Source: Hofstenia miamia (taxonomy: Eukaryota; Xenacoelomorpha; Acoela). From it: a DNA stretch of 64,000 nucleotides. Positions 43,053 to 56,057 of the stretch are shown one piece after another. The translations under genes and the position numbers were made by a program. Positions within the stretch are counted from its first letter, which is position 1, and each line of letters opens with the position of its first letter. A model generated the notes under the pieces. The model made no database searches. It saw nothing but the letters and a program-made list of their open reading frames with translations, and had not been told where the DNA came from. The stretch lies in NCBI GenBank assembly GCA_004352715.1, contig SCFE01000070.1, positions 1,877,590 through 1,941,589 of the forward strand. The letters are read 5' to 3'.

Positions 43053-44144
43053 TGTAGAATCGGTGGCTGGTAGGGAAACTTAACTAGAAACTTAATTGAC
43101 TCCACNNNNNNNNNNNNNNNNNNNNNNNNNNNNNNNNNNNNNNNNNNNNNNNNNNNNNNNNNNNNNNNNNNNNNNNNNNNNNNNNNNNNNNNNNNNNNNN
43201 NNNNNNNNNNNNNNNNNNNNNNNNNNNNNNNAGGAAAACTTAACTAGAAACTTAATTGACTCCACAAAAGGTTTAGATAGCGTTTACAGAACAGCCATGA
43301 TTCCGGAGCAGGGATTAACGTAGAACTTATAGCATATAGATGTAACATTGGTAATTCATCCAATTAACAGAACTAATTTAGGTAACAACCAAGATGACCA
43401 ATTCCTGTGGCTTCCAGCCAAAGCGGAACGTCCAGAAGTAAAGTGCTTAACCTATTGACTGGTGCTACCCTATTTGTCTCACTCGTTTAATTTCTATCTC
43501 ACTTCAAAAAATACAAACTCTCATTTTCATTGTTATCTCTCAGCTAACTATTAAATAATCTTTAATTACCAGATATTCGTGCTAGCCAACAGCATGGTAT
43601 CATCACAGTGTTAGGTCTTATAAGTGCATGTACGTGTTGAAATACGAACGAGAGATTTATTATTTCCTTATGCATAGCCGTATACATAACTTAATGAACC
43701 ACAATTCAGACTGGGTAATCAAAAGATCCCCAGAAGCAACTTGTCGCCCCATGCTAATGAAAGCACTCCCGAATTGTCGCCGATCTTAAGCAATAGATTT
43801 CATTTAAAATAATAACTAAATGAAAGATACAACGGTAAAGATGGCAGTTAAGAGTAGACAAAGTCTATTGAACATTCGCTACAGTTGTCTCAGCTTATAT
43901 ACAAAAAGATTCAGTTTTACCTGCCTTTGTTTACAATGATTGATATTCAACGTAGTTTAACATGTTCATAATAATTTTCCCTCGTAAATTAAATTTGAGC
44001 AAAACAAAAGCACCGACAAGGGGACACAAAACTAATAGCAACAAACTAATCTCGAAAATGATCAAAAACGTCGTGGTGACGTCATAATACAGTGAATGTA
44101 AATCAAAAGATATAAAGGCACAAAATTCCCCGAGCGACTCTACA
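43053..44144 (-). repeat. 5' LTR of the young family B element
   Basis: TGTAGAATCGG at the left, CGACTCTACA at the right; sense start TGTAGAGTCGCTCGGGG. It contains a 126-base N run (43106-43231) whose two flanks repeat the same 34 bases (43072-43105 and 43232-43265). The 3' LTR has that stretch once, so the gap is spurious and the true LTR is about 930 bp. The sense strand has TTTATATC about 30 bases inside, a possible promoter box but weak. Confidence 0.9.
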
Positions 44145-44148
44145 ATAT
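44145..44148. other. Target-site duplication ATAT (partner 32897-32900)
   Basis: ATAT abuts both LTR outer ends of the young element. Four bases agree with CTCT (17138, 18238) and TTCA (19616, 20870) around family A insertions, so ATAT is unlikely to be chance despite the A+T-rich flank. Confidence 0.75.
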
Positions 44149-46490
44149 TTATTTTCATAAGATACATTCAAATAGATATCATAATGTATATGTGTTTTAA
44201 TTTTGTCTGTCCCATCCAATTTTATTAAATTTCATACCTCTTTTATGCTAATTTTTGCACTGTCGAAGTCAAGGTTTTGTTTGTCAGTTTGTAGATTAAT
44301 TGTGTTGCAAAAAGCACCATTAGATTAAGACTAATTAGACAACACGCTCATTATGTAATTTATAAATATAAACTATTTTTCATTCATAACTTTGTATTTG
44401 TATTATTTTCGTTTACTGTATGAACTATATGACGGTAATTTTGAAAAATTTACTTTTGATTTTTCTTTTTATAGTAATTTTTTAGCAGTTTTGTTTAATG
44501 AATGCCTCTTGTTTTATGTAAGGGGCGTAACATTTGCTAGTTCTTGGTCTCTATGTATATCCTTGTGTTACATCTGCTTCCATAATACTTGAGATGCTAT
44601 TCAATAGTATATATTTAAATAAATTTGGTAACTTCAATATGTTCTCCTAGGGTATATTGTGCAGAAGTATTAAGTTACTATTAAATATAGTTTCTTTTGA
44701 GCTTGCCATTTTATAGTAGTGATAAGCCCTGTAGACTAGCATTGTTAGATTGTAGTTCTTCAATTAGTTTTTATGGGAATATTTTGTTTTCCCCCTGTAG
44801 TACACGAAATATCGTGTACACCCACCCCTCAACCCTAAATTTTAATTTTGACCGTTTTTCGCTGCAAAGCGACTCGAGTTTTGATTTGGCATTGAATTGA
44901 TTGAAAGATTATCAGCTCCAAAATTGGGATTTTAAATTTATGTTGATGTACTCAACAAATTCTTACTATTCAAATGAAATGTTCTAGCAAAAGAAATTGG
45001 TTTTCTCATAGAATATTTAGTTCATGCTAAATGAATGCTTAGCTTTAAAAGAAATACCGAACTCCTGGTGTTTTATCAAAATTAATCCTAACATGAAAGT
45101 AACTAAGAATTGTTAAAATTTAATGTCGGTTGGTCAAGCATCCTTTTTTAAAGATGTTAGAATCCATATCAATTTGCTTACAAAAAATAGTCTCACTGTC
45201 GATACAATTTCCTTTGTGATAAATATATTGTATCCAGTCTTGATACAAAACACTTCTGCTCAATATAGCTTTTAGACAAACTTATGAAGTTTCTGAAGAA
45301 ATCAAATTTTCTTAGTTGGTTACATAGTTATCGTTTTCTTGTAAGAACGAAAACAATTTACATCTTATTATGGAAAATGTTGTAAGCTGCGAACCTTCAA
45401 CACCAGTGCGGCTCAAGTAGATGTCCTATACAACAGTTTCGATACGAACGACACCTTGAAATTCCATTGTTGTAAAGTTTACAGATGATTCAACTGCTTC
45501 TTCTTGTATAGCCCACGAAGATGATTTAAAAAATATGATAAAACGATAAACGGAACGTCTCAAAAGTGAAGTTATAGTTCCGGTATTTCTTAATCGTCGA
45601 TGATGATAAACTGTGTTTTTCCAATAAAATTAAAGCAGTCAGTCAATTCTCCAAACTTCCAAGTTATTAAGACAATTCAAAATGGACATTGTGAGCAGTG
45701 ATTATCTTTATATATGTATGTTACCAGTTTCTTATTACTTCGTTACTTGTATATATGCATTTACATTATCACGAATCAATTATAGATAAAATCAGTGTTC
45801 AAATGTATTTCTGCGATGTTCCCTTTGAAATCGTGCTTCTTGAAGTTGAAAATGTAAACTGCGCTGCTTCAAATGGTTTCAAAAAATCTTTGAGAACAAT
45901 CTGCATTGTCTTCATGCATTTCTCACCTCACCTTCGGACAACGACCATAACACAAGAAGAAGTTGCCTCTTTCAAAAAGATGCTCGTTTTAGGGACGAAA
46001 TGTTTTTTTGTTTTAATTTATATTGTCATATGTCATCTTTTCTTTTGCTTTCTCAAATCCACTATGCTCAGTTCTTCTAACTCCTCCAGCAAATTAAAAA
46101 TCTTTACATTCTATTGTCCTAGCGCTTTTTGTTAGGGATCAGTGTTGGTATCTTTATTCTTCTTTCTCATATAAAATAGATTGTCTTTTACATCGACTCT
46201 TCGTTGGATCTACTCATCAAATAGAATTTTCCTTCATATCTTTTTAAAAGACAGGCTTTTGTCTATCTCACTGTATCTCAAATTCCTTGACTTGATCTTT
46301 CTCAATAAAATGCTACTCGATGTATTTGATTTTCAAAAATGCTCTCTTTCTATCAGTGGGTCACGATCCTCTTTTCAAGTTCGTTGTCTTCTACCTCGCA
46401 TTCACAAAGCTACTTGTTGCAATAACTTTTTCTATCGTGTCTAATTCCACCAGCTAATTTCATAATTTCTAATTTTGAACTCGATTAGTC
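44149..46490. other. A+T-rich noncoding stretch with a possible LINE RT remnant at 45380-45560
   Basis: Mostly without signal. Around 45478 the plus strand reads KFTDDSTASSCIAHEDDL, which looks like the (Y/F)xDD box of a LINE RT followed by a typical helix. An open frame 45698-46135 (145 codons, hydrophobic ends) has no similarity I know and is probably chance. Confidence 0.4.
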
Positions 46491-46841
46491 AGTTGCCTGC
46501 TGGACGCGTCAAACAACGCATCCTCCTGTTTCTTCTGTCGCTATCTTTGTGTTCAGGTTTTTATCTAAATGCAACTCATTTCCTTTCTGCAATTGCTCTT
46601 CTTTTCATCTTCGCATCAAATTTTCACTGTTTTTCTTTTCCCTTTTTAGTTTGTANNNNNNNNNNNNNNNNNNNNNAGTTGCCTGCTGGACGCGTCAAAC
46701 AACGCATCCTCCTGTTTCTTCTGTCGCTATCTTTGTGTTCAGGTTTTTATCTAAATGCAACTCATTTCCTTTCTGCAATTGCTCTTCTTTTCATCTTCGC
46801 ATCAAATTTTCACTGTTTTTCTTTTCCCTTTTTAGTTTGTA
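46491..46841. repeat. 165-bp direct repeat flanking a 21-base N gap
   Basis: 46491-46655 and 46677-46841 are both 165 bases, start AGTTGCCTGCTGG and end TAGTTTGTA, and look identical. With N between them this is almost certainly the same sequence at the ends of two contigs that were not merged. Confidence 0.85.
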
Positions 46842-46888
46842 AATGCGTTATTTTAGTTTTGTATTCATCATTAATTTATGTTAAATCC

Positions 46889-46889
<1 letters not shown>

Positions 46890-46925
<36 letters not shown>
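46890..46925. repeat. (TA)n microsatellite
   Basis: About 18 TA units. The following 600 bases to 47548 show no gene. Confidence 0.9.
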
Positions 46926-46928
<3 letters not shown>

Positions 46929-47548
46929 ATATGTACGCATTGCTGTCTTATTCAAATGTATGGTCGTAATATATTAGCTCTTTCAAAATCACACTTTGAA
47001 AAATTTATGGCTTTAGTTTATGTTTTTAACAAATAACTATCTTAGGTTCGTTTGTTTTTAAGTAACTATTAAATATACGTGATTTGTATAGTAATTAATT
47101 TTGGTTTAAAAATGCATTAGCTATTCTCTTTTTTAGTAAATCTTCTCATTTTAAAAGTTGTCAGATTTAGGCTATATATCTATGTAACATAATTCAACAT
47201 GATTCTTTAATAGAAATGTCAAATAATGACAAAAAACGGTTAATCAGGTGTTACAACGTAAGATGGCACAAAATTGCGTGTTTTGCAAGACATGTTATAA
47301 AAGAATCCCTGACCATTTTCTAAAGTATGATAAGCATATTCCCTTTCAATTCAGATCTTTCATCTTAGATCTTAGATTATTATCGCACTCGTAACTCCAA
47401 AAATATGCTACTAAAATTTTGATAATACATTTGCCGAATATAATATGCAATTTTACACAAATGCCGAATATACGTGTTGATAATGCAAAAAGCCCAATAT
47501 GCATTTCAGTTATATAAAATGTACAAATACCGAATTTTTCTTTGCGGT

Positions 47549-47567
47549 TATATATATATATATATAT

Positions 47568-47598
<31 letters not shown>

Positions 47599-47605
47599 TA
47601 TAGAT
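47549..47605. repeat. (TA)n(GATA)n compound microsatellite
   Basis: TA repeats followed by about six GATA units, at the left edge of a LINE relic. Confidence 0.9.
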
Positions 47606-50095
47606 TTGTCATGCCCGCTACTAATGTCTCTTTCAGACATTCAGACTTTTACCGATCCCCAATTTGTTTCTGTGGTTGATGCATTGAAGAATACGTCATT
47701 ATTTCTCTACTTCAACACGTTGTCTCCTCGCTGTGTAGTTCGCACCAGGCCTCCAACGTTAGCTATTCCAATGTTGTCTTGTCATCATTGTAGGACTCTC
47801 TCACTAAACGCATCTCTGGTGTGTCGTTCTTGTAATCTCAAATGTTCTCTTAAATTGCTTTTTTCCTCACGTACCATTACTAATCTTCCCAATCACCCTA
47901 CCCCACATACTTCACCCGCGGCCAATGTTATCGCCTCTCTGACGTTGAGCGCAAATCATTTCGCCTTCATCCCCGCCGGCGCAATGCTCTTCGTTGGTAA
48001 TTGACTATCTACACCTCACAGTCTTGTCTCATTAAGCCGTCGTCTCAGTTTTTACAACTTCTTACAGTCTCCTCAATCCTAACTTAATCCTTCTGTTGCT
48101 GAGGGTTGTTTTTCCTAACTGCACACTTAAAGTTCTCTTCTGTATGGAGCGATCTAATTGTCGTCATGGTGGTGTTCTCATTGCCTCACGGCGCCCTAAC
48201 CTTGACATCCAACCTCTCACCTCTTATTATTTTTTCTTTGATTTCTGTTGCGGCTGTGCTGTTGTTCTTAGTGATCACATTGTTTCTCTGCTCTGTGTTT
48301 ACAACCCTCCTTCCAACAGTCCTTATCGGGTTGCGTTTGCTGATTTATCATCCATGCTTGTGGACTTTCATGATTAGTCTATCACTCTTTCTTGTCAACT
48401 TGGATTTCCCACTTCTCATTCCCTTTTCTGTAGTGCATTCAACATTCCTAATGTTTGGAATGTACTTGACATTAATTACGTTTATTAGTCCGCTGTCTTG
48501 GATCTCTACTTTTATTTTCTCCTACTTCCTGCACCTCCCTCCTTGACTTGGTTTTTTGTTCCCATTCCTATCACATATTTAACACCTTTGTGCTCCCTGT
48601 TTCAGTTAAACCGCCTGTCAATTCTATGTCCCCAGCTGCTCAATATACTCGATTTAACAGTAACTTTGCATCTCTAGTGCTGCTCTCTTCATTCTACATT
48701 TTTAACGACTCTTTCTCTGCTGATGCTGGTACACCTTCATAAAGTTATTTATTTATTTTTCCTCGTCCCTTCCTCTACATTCTTTGAATAAATAAAATCT
48801 TTCAAACGCCAATAGCTATTCTTTCTTGGCTGTCAATCATCTTTGAGCATCTTGTTTTTCATTAAGTGCTATCTGAAGTTTGTCACCTCATCTCCTTTTC
48901 TCACCATGGTAACCTTCCGGGTCGTTCTACCATCACTAGCTTGCTCACTCTAATTGTAAATTGCTATTTCCACTCTGATCATAATGATACTGGTTGCATT
49001 ATCTTTCTTGGACTTTCTAAAGGTTTGATCGGCTTCCCCCTTCTATTCTTGACAAATTAATTTTATGGCTTTGATGCTGATTTAATCAAACTTTTACAGT
49101 TTTTCCTGTCCAATCGCATCAGTGTGTCAAAATCAAATCGTTTATCTCTTCTCCTACCCTTGTCACTAGTGCTGCTCCTCACGGTTCTGTTTCCTGTTCT
49201 CTTCTTCCCCGTTGCTATTAATGAACTCCCTTAATCTGTTCTCAACTCATCCATCTAATGTACGTTGACGACACTAGGATTTTCAACGTTGGTAGTTCTT
49301 TCCTCTCCAATATTACATTTGATCTTAAGCTTTTGTCGCACATCTTCATTTTAGCCCAACCAAGATATGTGGTATTTCCTTTTCTGTGTTTCCCCCTTTT
49401 GATCTGCCTTCCCTGTGAACTTTTCTTCTCATCACACTCGTTTTGGTTTTCAATTTGCTGCAAGCTTAAATTGATCAGTACATATGTCCTTTGCGTCACC
49501 GCAAACTAATTCCTTGCTCTTTGCCCTCTTCCAAAATGTTCCCTTTAATTCTCTACTGTGAAACTTTTTGTTCAAGTCACTTCTCTACGCTTCTCCTTGT
49601 TGGGGGCCTTCTTGGGCCTCGTTCACTCCATGGAACAGTTCCAGAAGCATACTTTTAAACGGATCTTTCCCTTACCATACAAAGACGCTCTTTTCGAATT
49701 CTCCACTGTCGCTCTACTTTCATGTCTGTGATCTCCTCCTCTTCAATTGGTTGCTCACTCGCAAATTGGACTTTGATCCTTCTTATTTTATAAAGTTCTC
49801 TAATTCCCAACCCTCGTTCTGATAGTGTTTTCATTCGTTTTTCAATCGTGGTAGTGGTGCTGCTACTTTCATCTTGACTCTCAACCATTCAATAACCATT
49901 GATTTCTTTTTCCTCGCCCTCGAGATTCAAGAAGTCTTTGATGTCTTTCCTCTTGCAGAGCCCTTCTCCCACTTCTGTACTCATCCATCTTCTCCTACTT
50001 CATCTCCTGTGACTGTTGACTTTATTTTTATTTGTTAGTGTTTGCCTTAAGCGGCTAATAAAGTCCTTCATCATTATTATTGTTATTAAAAAAAA
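47606..50095 (+). pseudogene. Old LINE relic (endonuclease and RT)
   Basis: Many frame breaks, but the order is right. Endonuclease part about 48150-48360 (RHGGVLIASRRP, VSLLCVYNPPSNSPYR). RT part: HGNLPGRSTITSLL and FLGLSKGLIGFP (from DxSKAFD) at 48915-49045, flanked by YGFDADLIKLL; catalytic box MYVDDTRIF at 49258. C-terminal region 49568-49820 (CDLLLFNWLLTRKLDFDPSYF). The 3' end has AATAAAG then an ATT-rich tail near 50060-50095. A CR1/Jockey-like element long dead. Confidence 0.7.
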
Positions 50096-51520
50096 TGCAT
50101 GCAAAATTTCATCCAAATTTGTTAATTATTGGTGAGCGACTTTTGACATTTTGGAGAAAATCGATAAATCCACAAAATTTATAACAATGAGAAAATGTGT
50201 GTTTGATTAAATTTACTACTTTAGAGGCAAAATAGGTATGAATGTAGGTTTTTAGGGTTTGGCAGATCATGCAAAACAAATATTTTTTCTTGACAACTTT
50301 TTTATGTTACCATATTTGCTCAATCAGTCGAATAATTACCATAAACATGTAATTTGAATATTTTTACAAATTTGGATTTCTCATTAAAAAAAATCTTATT
50401 TGCATGTACTTCAGGCACGAGAATAAATTCTAGCACAAATCTTCATTGAATGTGCCAACCCGAATGATGTGTCCATGTAGAAGGCTTTGAATATTTTTAC
50501 CAGTTTTGGATAGAATTCTTCAGAAATTTGACAACCAAGCTTGCTACTTTCAATTACTAGTTTAATAGCTCTTTCAATTTATTGGATATAACATTCAAAT
50601 TTTCCGATACCAAAGTTTCAGTTATTTTTACTCACTAATATTGGACCAATTTGGCTGAAATTTTGCATTTATAACTATTTTACCCCCATTTACACAAAAC
50701 CACACGAGGCAAAATTGAAATTCAAAAATAAGTTTTTTTCTTTGAAAAAGTTGGTTTGTTTATTTACAGTTTTTCGATCCAATAATTATGTTTAATTTAT
50801 TTGTAAATATTCTAATTAAATGTTGTCTATTGCTATGTGCTGTTAAAAAATTTTTGACAGTCTTTAAATGCTCTCATTTGAATGCATACATATATTGTAT
50901 ATTACCGAATTGGCGAGATTCTGTATATAGTGCGCTCTGTCATTTGAGATTTAATAATAGTTGAAAAATACTGTGATTTATCAATAGATGACAATCGAAT
51001 TTCTCAAGTCATTACAGCAGCGTGTACCAACATTTCTCTAAACCAATTTGATAAGATAAGAAAAATCAATAGTGTTGCAATACATCTTGTTTCAATATGT
51101 AATGACAAATTTTTCATTCGATGCTAGTGGCAGATATTGTCATTCATCTACTAAGCTATGTATCACATATTCGTAAATTTTTCAGAAATTTGTGTACGCC
51201 GTAATTTTTGGTATATAGTGCCGGTCATTAATTTGAAAAATGTACAAGTATTTTGAATTTTTCCACATTCTCATTAGAATTTCAAATTTAATTTATTTGA
51301 AAAGATAGTTTCGTATTACTTTACGATATTGATATTAAATGTGAATTATTCTAATTCATTTAATTAACGGGTTATGGCATAAGTTAGACAATATGGTTTT
51401 AGCTCCGACTGGTTAAAAATTGGAAATAATAAAGGTTTGATTTTTATTTTTATAACGGTTAATTTTTTATAAGCATATATTTAGCTCACCTCAGATGACT
51501 AAAAATATGTACAGACGAAT
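50096..51520. other. A+T-rich DNA, nothing recognised
   Basis: No open frame of note on either strand, no repeat shared with other parts of the window. Confidence 0.5.
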
Positions 51521-52600
51521 TTGAGATGTTCACTCATTAGTACGTTGTTGAACCTCCTTTTGCCTTAATCACAGCAAGCACTCTTTTAGGCATAGATGTC
51601 TATGAGTTCTGGGTCATTATGCCAAACGCGAAAAAAAGTTGCAGTGACTTCACTTTTTGACTTTACGCCTGACATCTTGATCCGATTTTTTTACTATTGT
51701 CCACAGATTTTCTTTCAGGTAAATTTGTAGGCCATGTAAGAACTTTGATGTTCAGTTTATTGATTTCTGCCTTGTTGCTTTGGTTACGTAATACGGCGCA
51801 TTGTCCTGATGATAAATTCCTTTGCCATGGAGGAACCAGTCTTGGAGTTTTTGGACAACATGACTTTGAATTATCTTATGAGTTAGAGTCCTTGGGTCTG
51901 TCGACAATGTGAGTGATTAGTGCCTAAACTGGAAAAGCAAGCTCATTTCATAACACCGATCGGATGTTTAACAGCCTTGATAATGATTACTGGATAATGG
52001 ATGTTCATCGACTGCTTGTGCAAGTTGGGACAGTTATCCTGTATATCAATTTGTGTTTCATCATTAAACAACACATTTAGCCAGTTTTCCACTGTCCAAT
52101 TCTGATGCATTTTGTCAAATGAAACCTTTTTGTAACTTGTCACCAACGGTCTTTTGTGAGGTTTTATGATTCGGCGCCCGGCTTCAACCAAAGCTCGTCT
52201 CATGGTTCCCTCAGAAACGTCTTTTCTCTCTCCATGGTATCTCGAATTTCACAGGCTGTTGCACATAGATTCTTCACACACAGATTTCTCATGTGTCTTT
52301 CGTTACGTTCTTTGAACATCCGCGGTCGTTGGCAAATATTATAATTCGTCTTATACTCACCTGTCTCCTCATATCACTTTTGTGACCATTGATGATGAAG
52401 CAGTCAAACGCCTCGCAATGTCACTTTTGGTTATATTCGCATGTTGAAAGAGGGTAATTATTTGCAATCTCTTCTGATTATGACTCTCTCCATGTCGACG
52501 GTAAATGAATGTGTTTTGAAAGCAACCTATCGAAAGGCAATCTATAAATTCAAATTTAAGGGATGTCATAGACTTCAACGCATATCAAAAATTGGACATT
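51521..52600 (-). pseudogene. Tc1-type transposase relic
   Basis: Reading the minus strand from 52578: helix-turn-helix start (IITLFQHANITKSDIARRL), then after a break 52203-51943 with MRRALVEAGRRI, RPLVTSYKKVSF and WTVENWLNVLFNDET, the latter holding the first catalytic Asp of a Tc1 DDE transposase. The C-terminal end near 51540-51605 reads SMPKRVLAVIKAKGGSTTY, the usual Tc1 ending. Frameshifts and stops throughout; inverted terminal repeats were not located. Confidence 0.8.
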
Positions 52601-52808
52601 TTATAAAAGTATATTCTACGTTTAAATTCTTCCTGACTCGTGGAGTTAAATGCTGAAGATCAATGAGCCTGAGAGAAAACATATTATCAAACGTATGTAA
52701 TAATCTGTCATTTAAATGAGTTAGAATGCTTCACGTGTGATATCAATATCGTAATGTAATACAAAACTATCGTTTCAAATCAATTAAACTTAAAATTCTA
52801 ATGAGAAT

Positions 52809-53174
52809 ATGGAAAACTTTAAAATTATTATACATTTTCAACTTAATGACCGTGATTATATCTCCAAACAACAACAACATGGTTTTATGTCTCGCCGGTC
52901 TACAGTTACGCAGTTGATTAGCTATCTGGATTTAATTTTTTTTAATTTTGTCGCTAATACTCCATCCCTCAACGTCTACTTTGATATTCCTCATTCTCTG
53001 CTGATCACAAAGCTGGCTGTATTTGGCTTCGACAAACCTTTCATTGAGCTTCTGAACAGCTACCTCACCGGTCGTTCTCAATGCACACGTATCAACGGCA
53101 AACTCTCTGCTCTCGGCAGAATTACTTCTGGCGTGCCTCAAGGTAGTGTTCTTGAACCACTGTTATATATTCTA
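52809..53174 (+). pseudogene. LINE RT relic, 5' part, interrupted by mariner
   Basis: RT fragment: QQQHGFMSRRSTVTQL, YFDIPHSLLITKLAVFGFD, LLNSYLTGRSQCTRING, ITSGVPQGSVLEPLLYI. The frame continues exactly on the other side of the mariner insertion at 54454 (LLYI then LFLNGFVD). Confidence 0.85.
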
Positions 53175-54453
53175 CGAGGGGCATTCAAAAAGTTCTAAGA
53201 CAAATGCCATAAATCCAAAATGAGCCTGTTTAGTTCTGTAAAAACATGTATAATCGTGACCTTGATATCTCTCGAACATTTTTGATAAGTTTCATCACTT
53301 TAGCTTTGTCCTTCAGAGAGTTACGCTGCCTATTACATGACTCTTTTTTTTACCCTCCATGATGAGCCAATTTGAAGTCCGAGCAAACATTAAATTTTTA
53401 ATAAAACTTCAATGGAAACCTACCGAAATAATTAAAGCCTTGAACAATGTTTATGGAGACTCCTCTCCTTCCAGAGCCGTTGTTTATAGCTGGATCAAGC
53501 GATTTAAGGATGGTAGGGAAGAGCTTGAAGATGATCCAAGGGAAGGAAGACCATCCACATCAAGAAATGTTCAAAATCGTGAGCTTGTGCAAAATCTTGT
53601 TGAGGAAGACAGACGAATAACAGTGCTTGAAATTGCCAATGAAATTGGTATTTCAACTGGGTCAACTTTTTCAATTCTGTCCGAAGATCTTGATTTGAGC
53701 AAGCTTTCTGCGCGTTGGGTCCCTAAAGCGTTGCGCCCAAATCAGATGGCTCAGAGATCAGATCATTCATTGTCCCTTTTGACAAGGATTGAAGCAAATG
53801 AGGCCATTTTTTATGAACGGGTCATAACTGGCGATGAAACATGGATTTACCAGTACGACCCAGAAAGCAAAAATCAATCCAAACAATGGCTGCCAAGAGG
53901 ATCTGCTGGGCCTCTCAAGTTCAAAGCAGAAAGATCAGTTAAAAAGATTATTGCGACGGTATTTTGGGATAAGGATGGAATAATTTTAATAGATTTCCTT
54001 GAAGGACAATTACTGCAAGCTACTATTAAGGAGTTTTAAGAAAGCTGAAGACTGCATTGGCCAAAAAACGCAGAGGAAAGCTGCATCGTCAAATCTTGTT
54101 CCACCATGACAATGCAGCAGCGCACAATGCCAAGTCTGTTAGAGCAGTTTTACGAGAATTGCGCTGGGAAGTCCTTTCACACCCTCCTTACAGCCCAGAT
54201 TTAGCTCCTAGTTACTTTTTCTTATTTCCAAAATTGAAGGAAGATTTCAGTCCATAGATGTCGCAAAGAAGGAAGCTGTGACCTGGTTGACTAGACAATC
54301 TCTACAATTTTACCAGGACGGAATTTTTCGATGGAAACATCGCTTACAGAAGTGTTATGAATTGGATGGAAACTATGTAGAAAAATAATTTTGTAAATTT
54401 CATAAATAAAGTATTTTTTAGAATTTGTCTTAGAACTTTTTGAATGCCCCTCG
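53175..54453 (+). mobile_element. Mariner element, 1279 bp, complete ends
   Basis: 31-bp perfect inverted terminal repeats starting CGAGGGGCATTC at both ends, flanked by TA (53173-53174 and 54454-54455). Size and TA target fit mariner. It is inserted in a LINE RT in the same direction as the LINE. Confidence 0.95.
53359..54257 (+). pseudogene. Mariner transposase, inactivated
   Basis: N-terminal helix-turn-helix (IKFLIKLQWKPTEIIKALN, VYSWIKRFKDG, DDPREGRPSTS), linker signature WVPKAL, first catalytic Asp in TGDETWIYQYDPESK, second in HHDNAAAHN, and the YSPDLAP signature. After 34 residues the third catalytic position is Tyr instead of Asp (APSYFF), so D,D34D is broken. A stop at 54037 and a frame change before 54057 also disrupt it. 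Without an intact enzyme, the element could only move if helped. Confidence 0.9.
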
Positions 54454-55380
54454 TATTCTTAAATGGTTTTGTCGATTGTGTCACTGACTGTCGTTACTTT
54501 CTTTTTGCTGACGAGATAGCGAATAATCTATGCAATCATTCGACTCAGAATGCCATTGAAAAACTTTATGACTGGTCTCAATCGAATGCTCTTGACTTTC
54601 ATCCTAGCAAAACAAAAATGGTTCTGCTCAACACTTCTGACGACTTGCTGAGGCTTAACGGCACTGCCATCTGTGAAGTCAATCAAGTTACCGACCTTGG
54701 TGTGATTGTGTCAAGCCTAAAATGGGACTCTCCCATCTCCGCAAAATTAGCCATTGGATCACGCATTCTCCAATTTATCCACCGGTCCATTCCTTCCTGT
54801 ACTTCTATCTCCCTCTATAGATCCTGTAAATTGTCTGTTGTTCTTTACGCATTTCCCTATTGGTTTCCTAGTCGCGACAATCTCTACAAACTGGAACTGT
54901 TTCAGAAACATGCGCTTTCTTGGATCAAAAATGATGTCAGTTATACTAAAAATTCATTATCCCTCGGAATTGTACCAGCTCATTATCAATGAAATGATTC
55001 TGCTGTGGAAAATCATAAACCGCCAAACTGATGTCAATCCCAACGAGTACTTCGACTATAATCAAAGAACTATTTACACCAGATCTGTCCCCCGTAATTT
55101 TTCAAATTCCAGTCGAACAAAAATTTCTTTATACGTGCTCCGACGAATGCCAATAATCTCATTTGCATAAAGACGATCGACTTCTCTTGGAGTTTGGCTA
55201 TGTTCAGTAGAAATATGAAATCTTACTTTACCACAAGAACGCGCGGATTATTTGACATCAACAATCGATGTAGCTATACAATAAAGTGTCATTGTGGAGC
55301 CTGCCGATCCTGACAACTCTTTTTTTAACCCTGCATTGTTCAATTCTCTCAGAATATAAGTCTTATAGTAGTAGTAGTAA
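54454..55380 (+). pseudogene. LINE RT relic, 3' part
   Basis: Continues the RT: YFLFADEIANNLC (catalytic FADD changed to FADE), LYDWSQSNALDFHPSKTKMVL, then thumb-like VTDLGVIVSSLKWDSPI and RSCKLSVVLYAFPYWF. A frame change near 54950 leads to INEMILLWKIINRQTDVNPNEYF. It ends in a (TAG)n tail at about 55367-55380. The following 670 bases to 56057 show nothing clear. Confidence 0.8.
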
Positions 55381-56057
55381 GCCTGTTGATGTTGAGAGTA
55401 GTCCCAGTACAGGACTTTTTCAATAGACTATCTGAGGCTATCTATGTTTTTTGTGATTATTTCACATGTAGCTTCCGGTTGTAAATAAGATTGTTTTGCT
55501 ATTCATAATTGTTTACCTTTTGCAATGTTTTGATGTTGAAGAGTTCAAAAGCCAACGATAACTTATTCGTTTGAACGGAACGAAACTTTTTTCTGTAGAT
55601 TGTTTACTTTTTAGAAATTTCACGGGATTATTTGTTTAATAACGAATTCATAAATTTTTTCAGAATATATGTAGTGGTTTGATTTTCATCCTGAAATATA
55701 TAGTCGCATTTTGAACAAAAATGTCATATCTTATAGTTATGTTACAAATTCTAGCTCTTGGACTTTGCTGTTGCAGTCATTGTATGGTAGTTAGTATGAA
55801 GTTCCTGACCTTTACATGCTGGGAAGTGATTTATGTGATAGCTGCTGTTGTGTTCATTCAAATGCTAGGCACTTTTTATTTAAATACTGCAGTATGTAGC
55901 TCTCGTTCATTTTATATTTAAACGATTTCAATACATTGCGCATTTTTCTTTATCCATTTGAACAAATTTGGTATATATCGCTACCATTATGAAGAACGTA
56001 TAAAAATTGTAATAAATTATTAATGCAACCCATTTTCGTCTGGTGTAGACCATATTT

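Noticed and set aside
45698-46135. 145-codon frame as a membrane protein gene
   Set aside because: Hydrophobic composition follows from A+T-rich codons; no conserved motif, no second copy.
47549-47605. GATA repeats as a regulatory array
   Set aside because: An ordinary compound microsatellite with TA repeats.
55721-55921. 66-codon hydrophobic frame
   Set aside because: Short, no similarity, A+T-rich context; likely chance.
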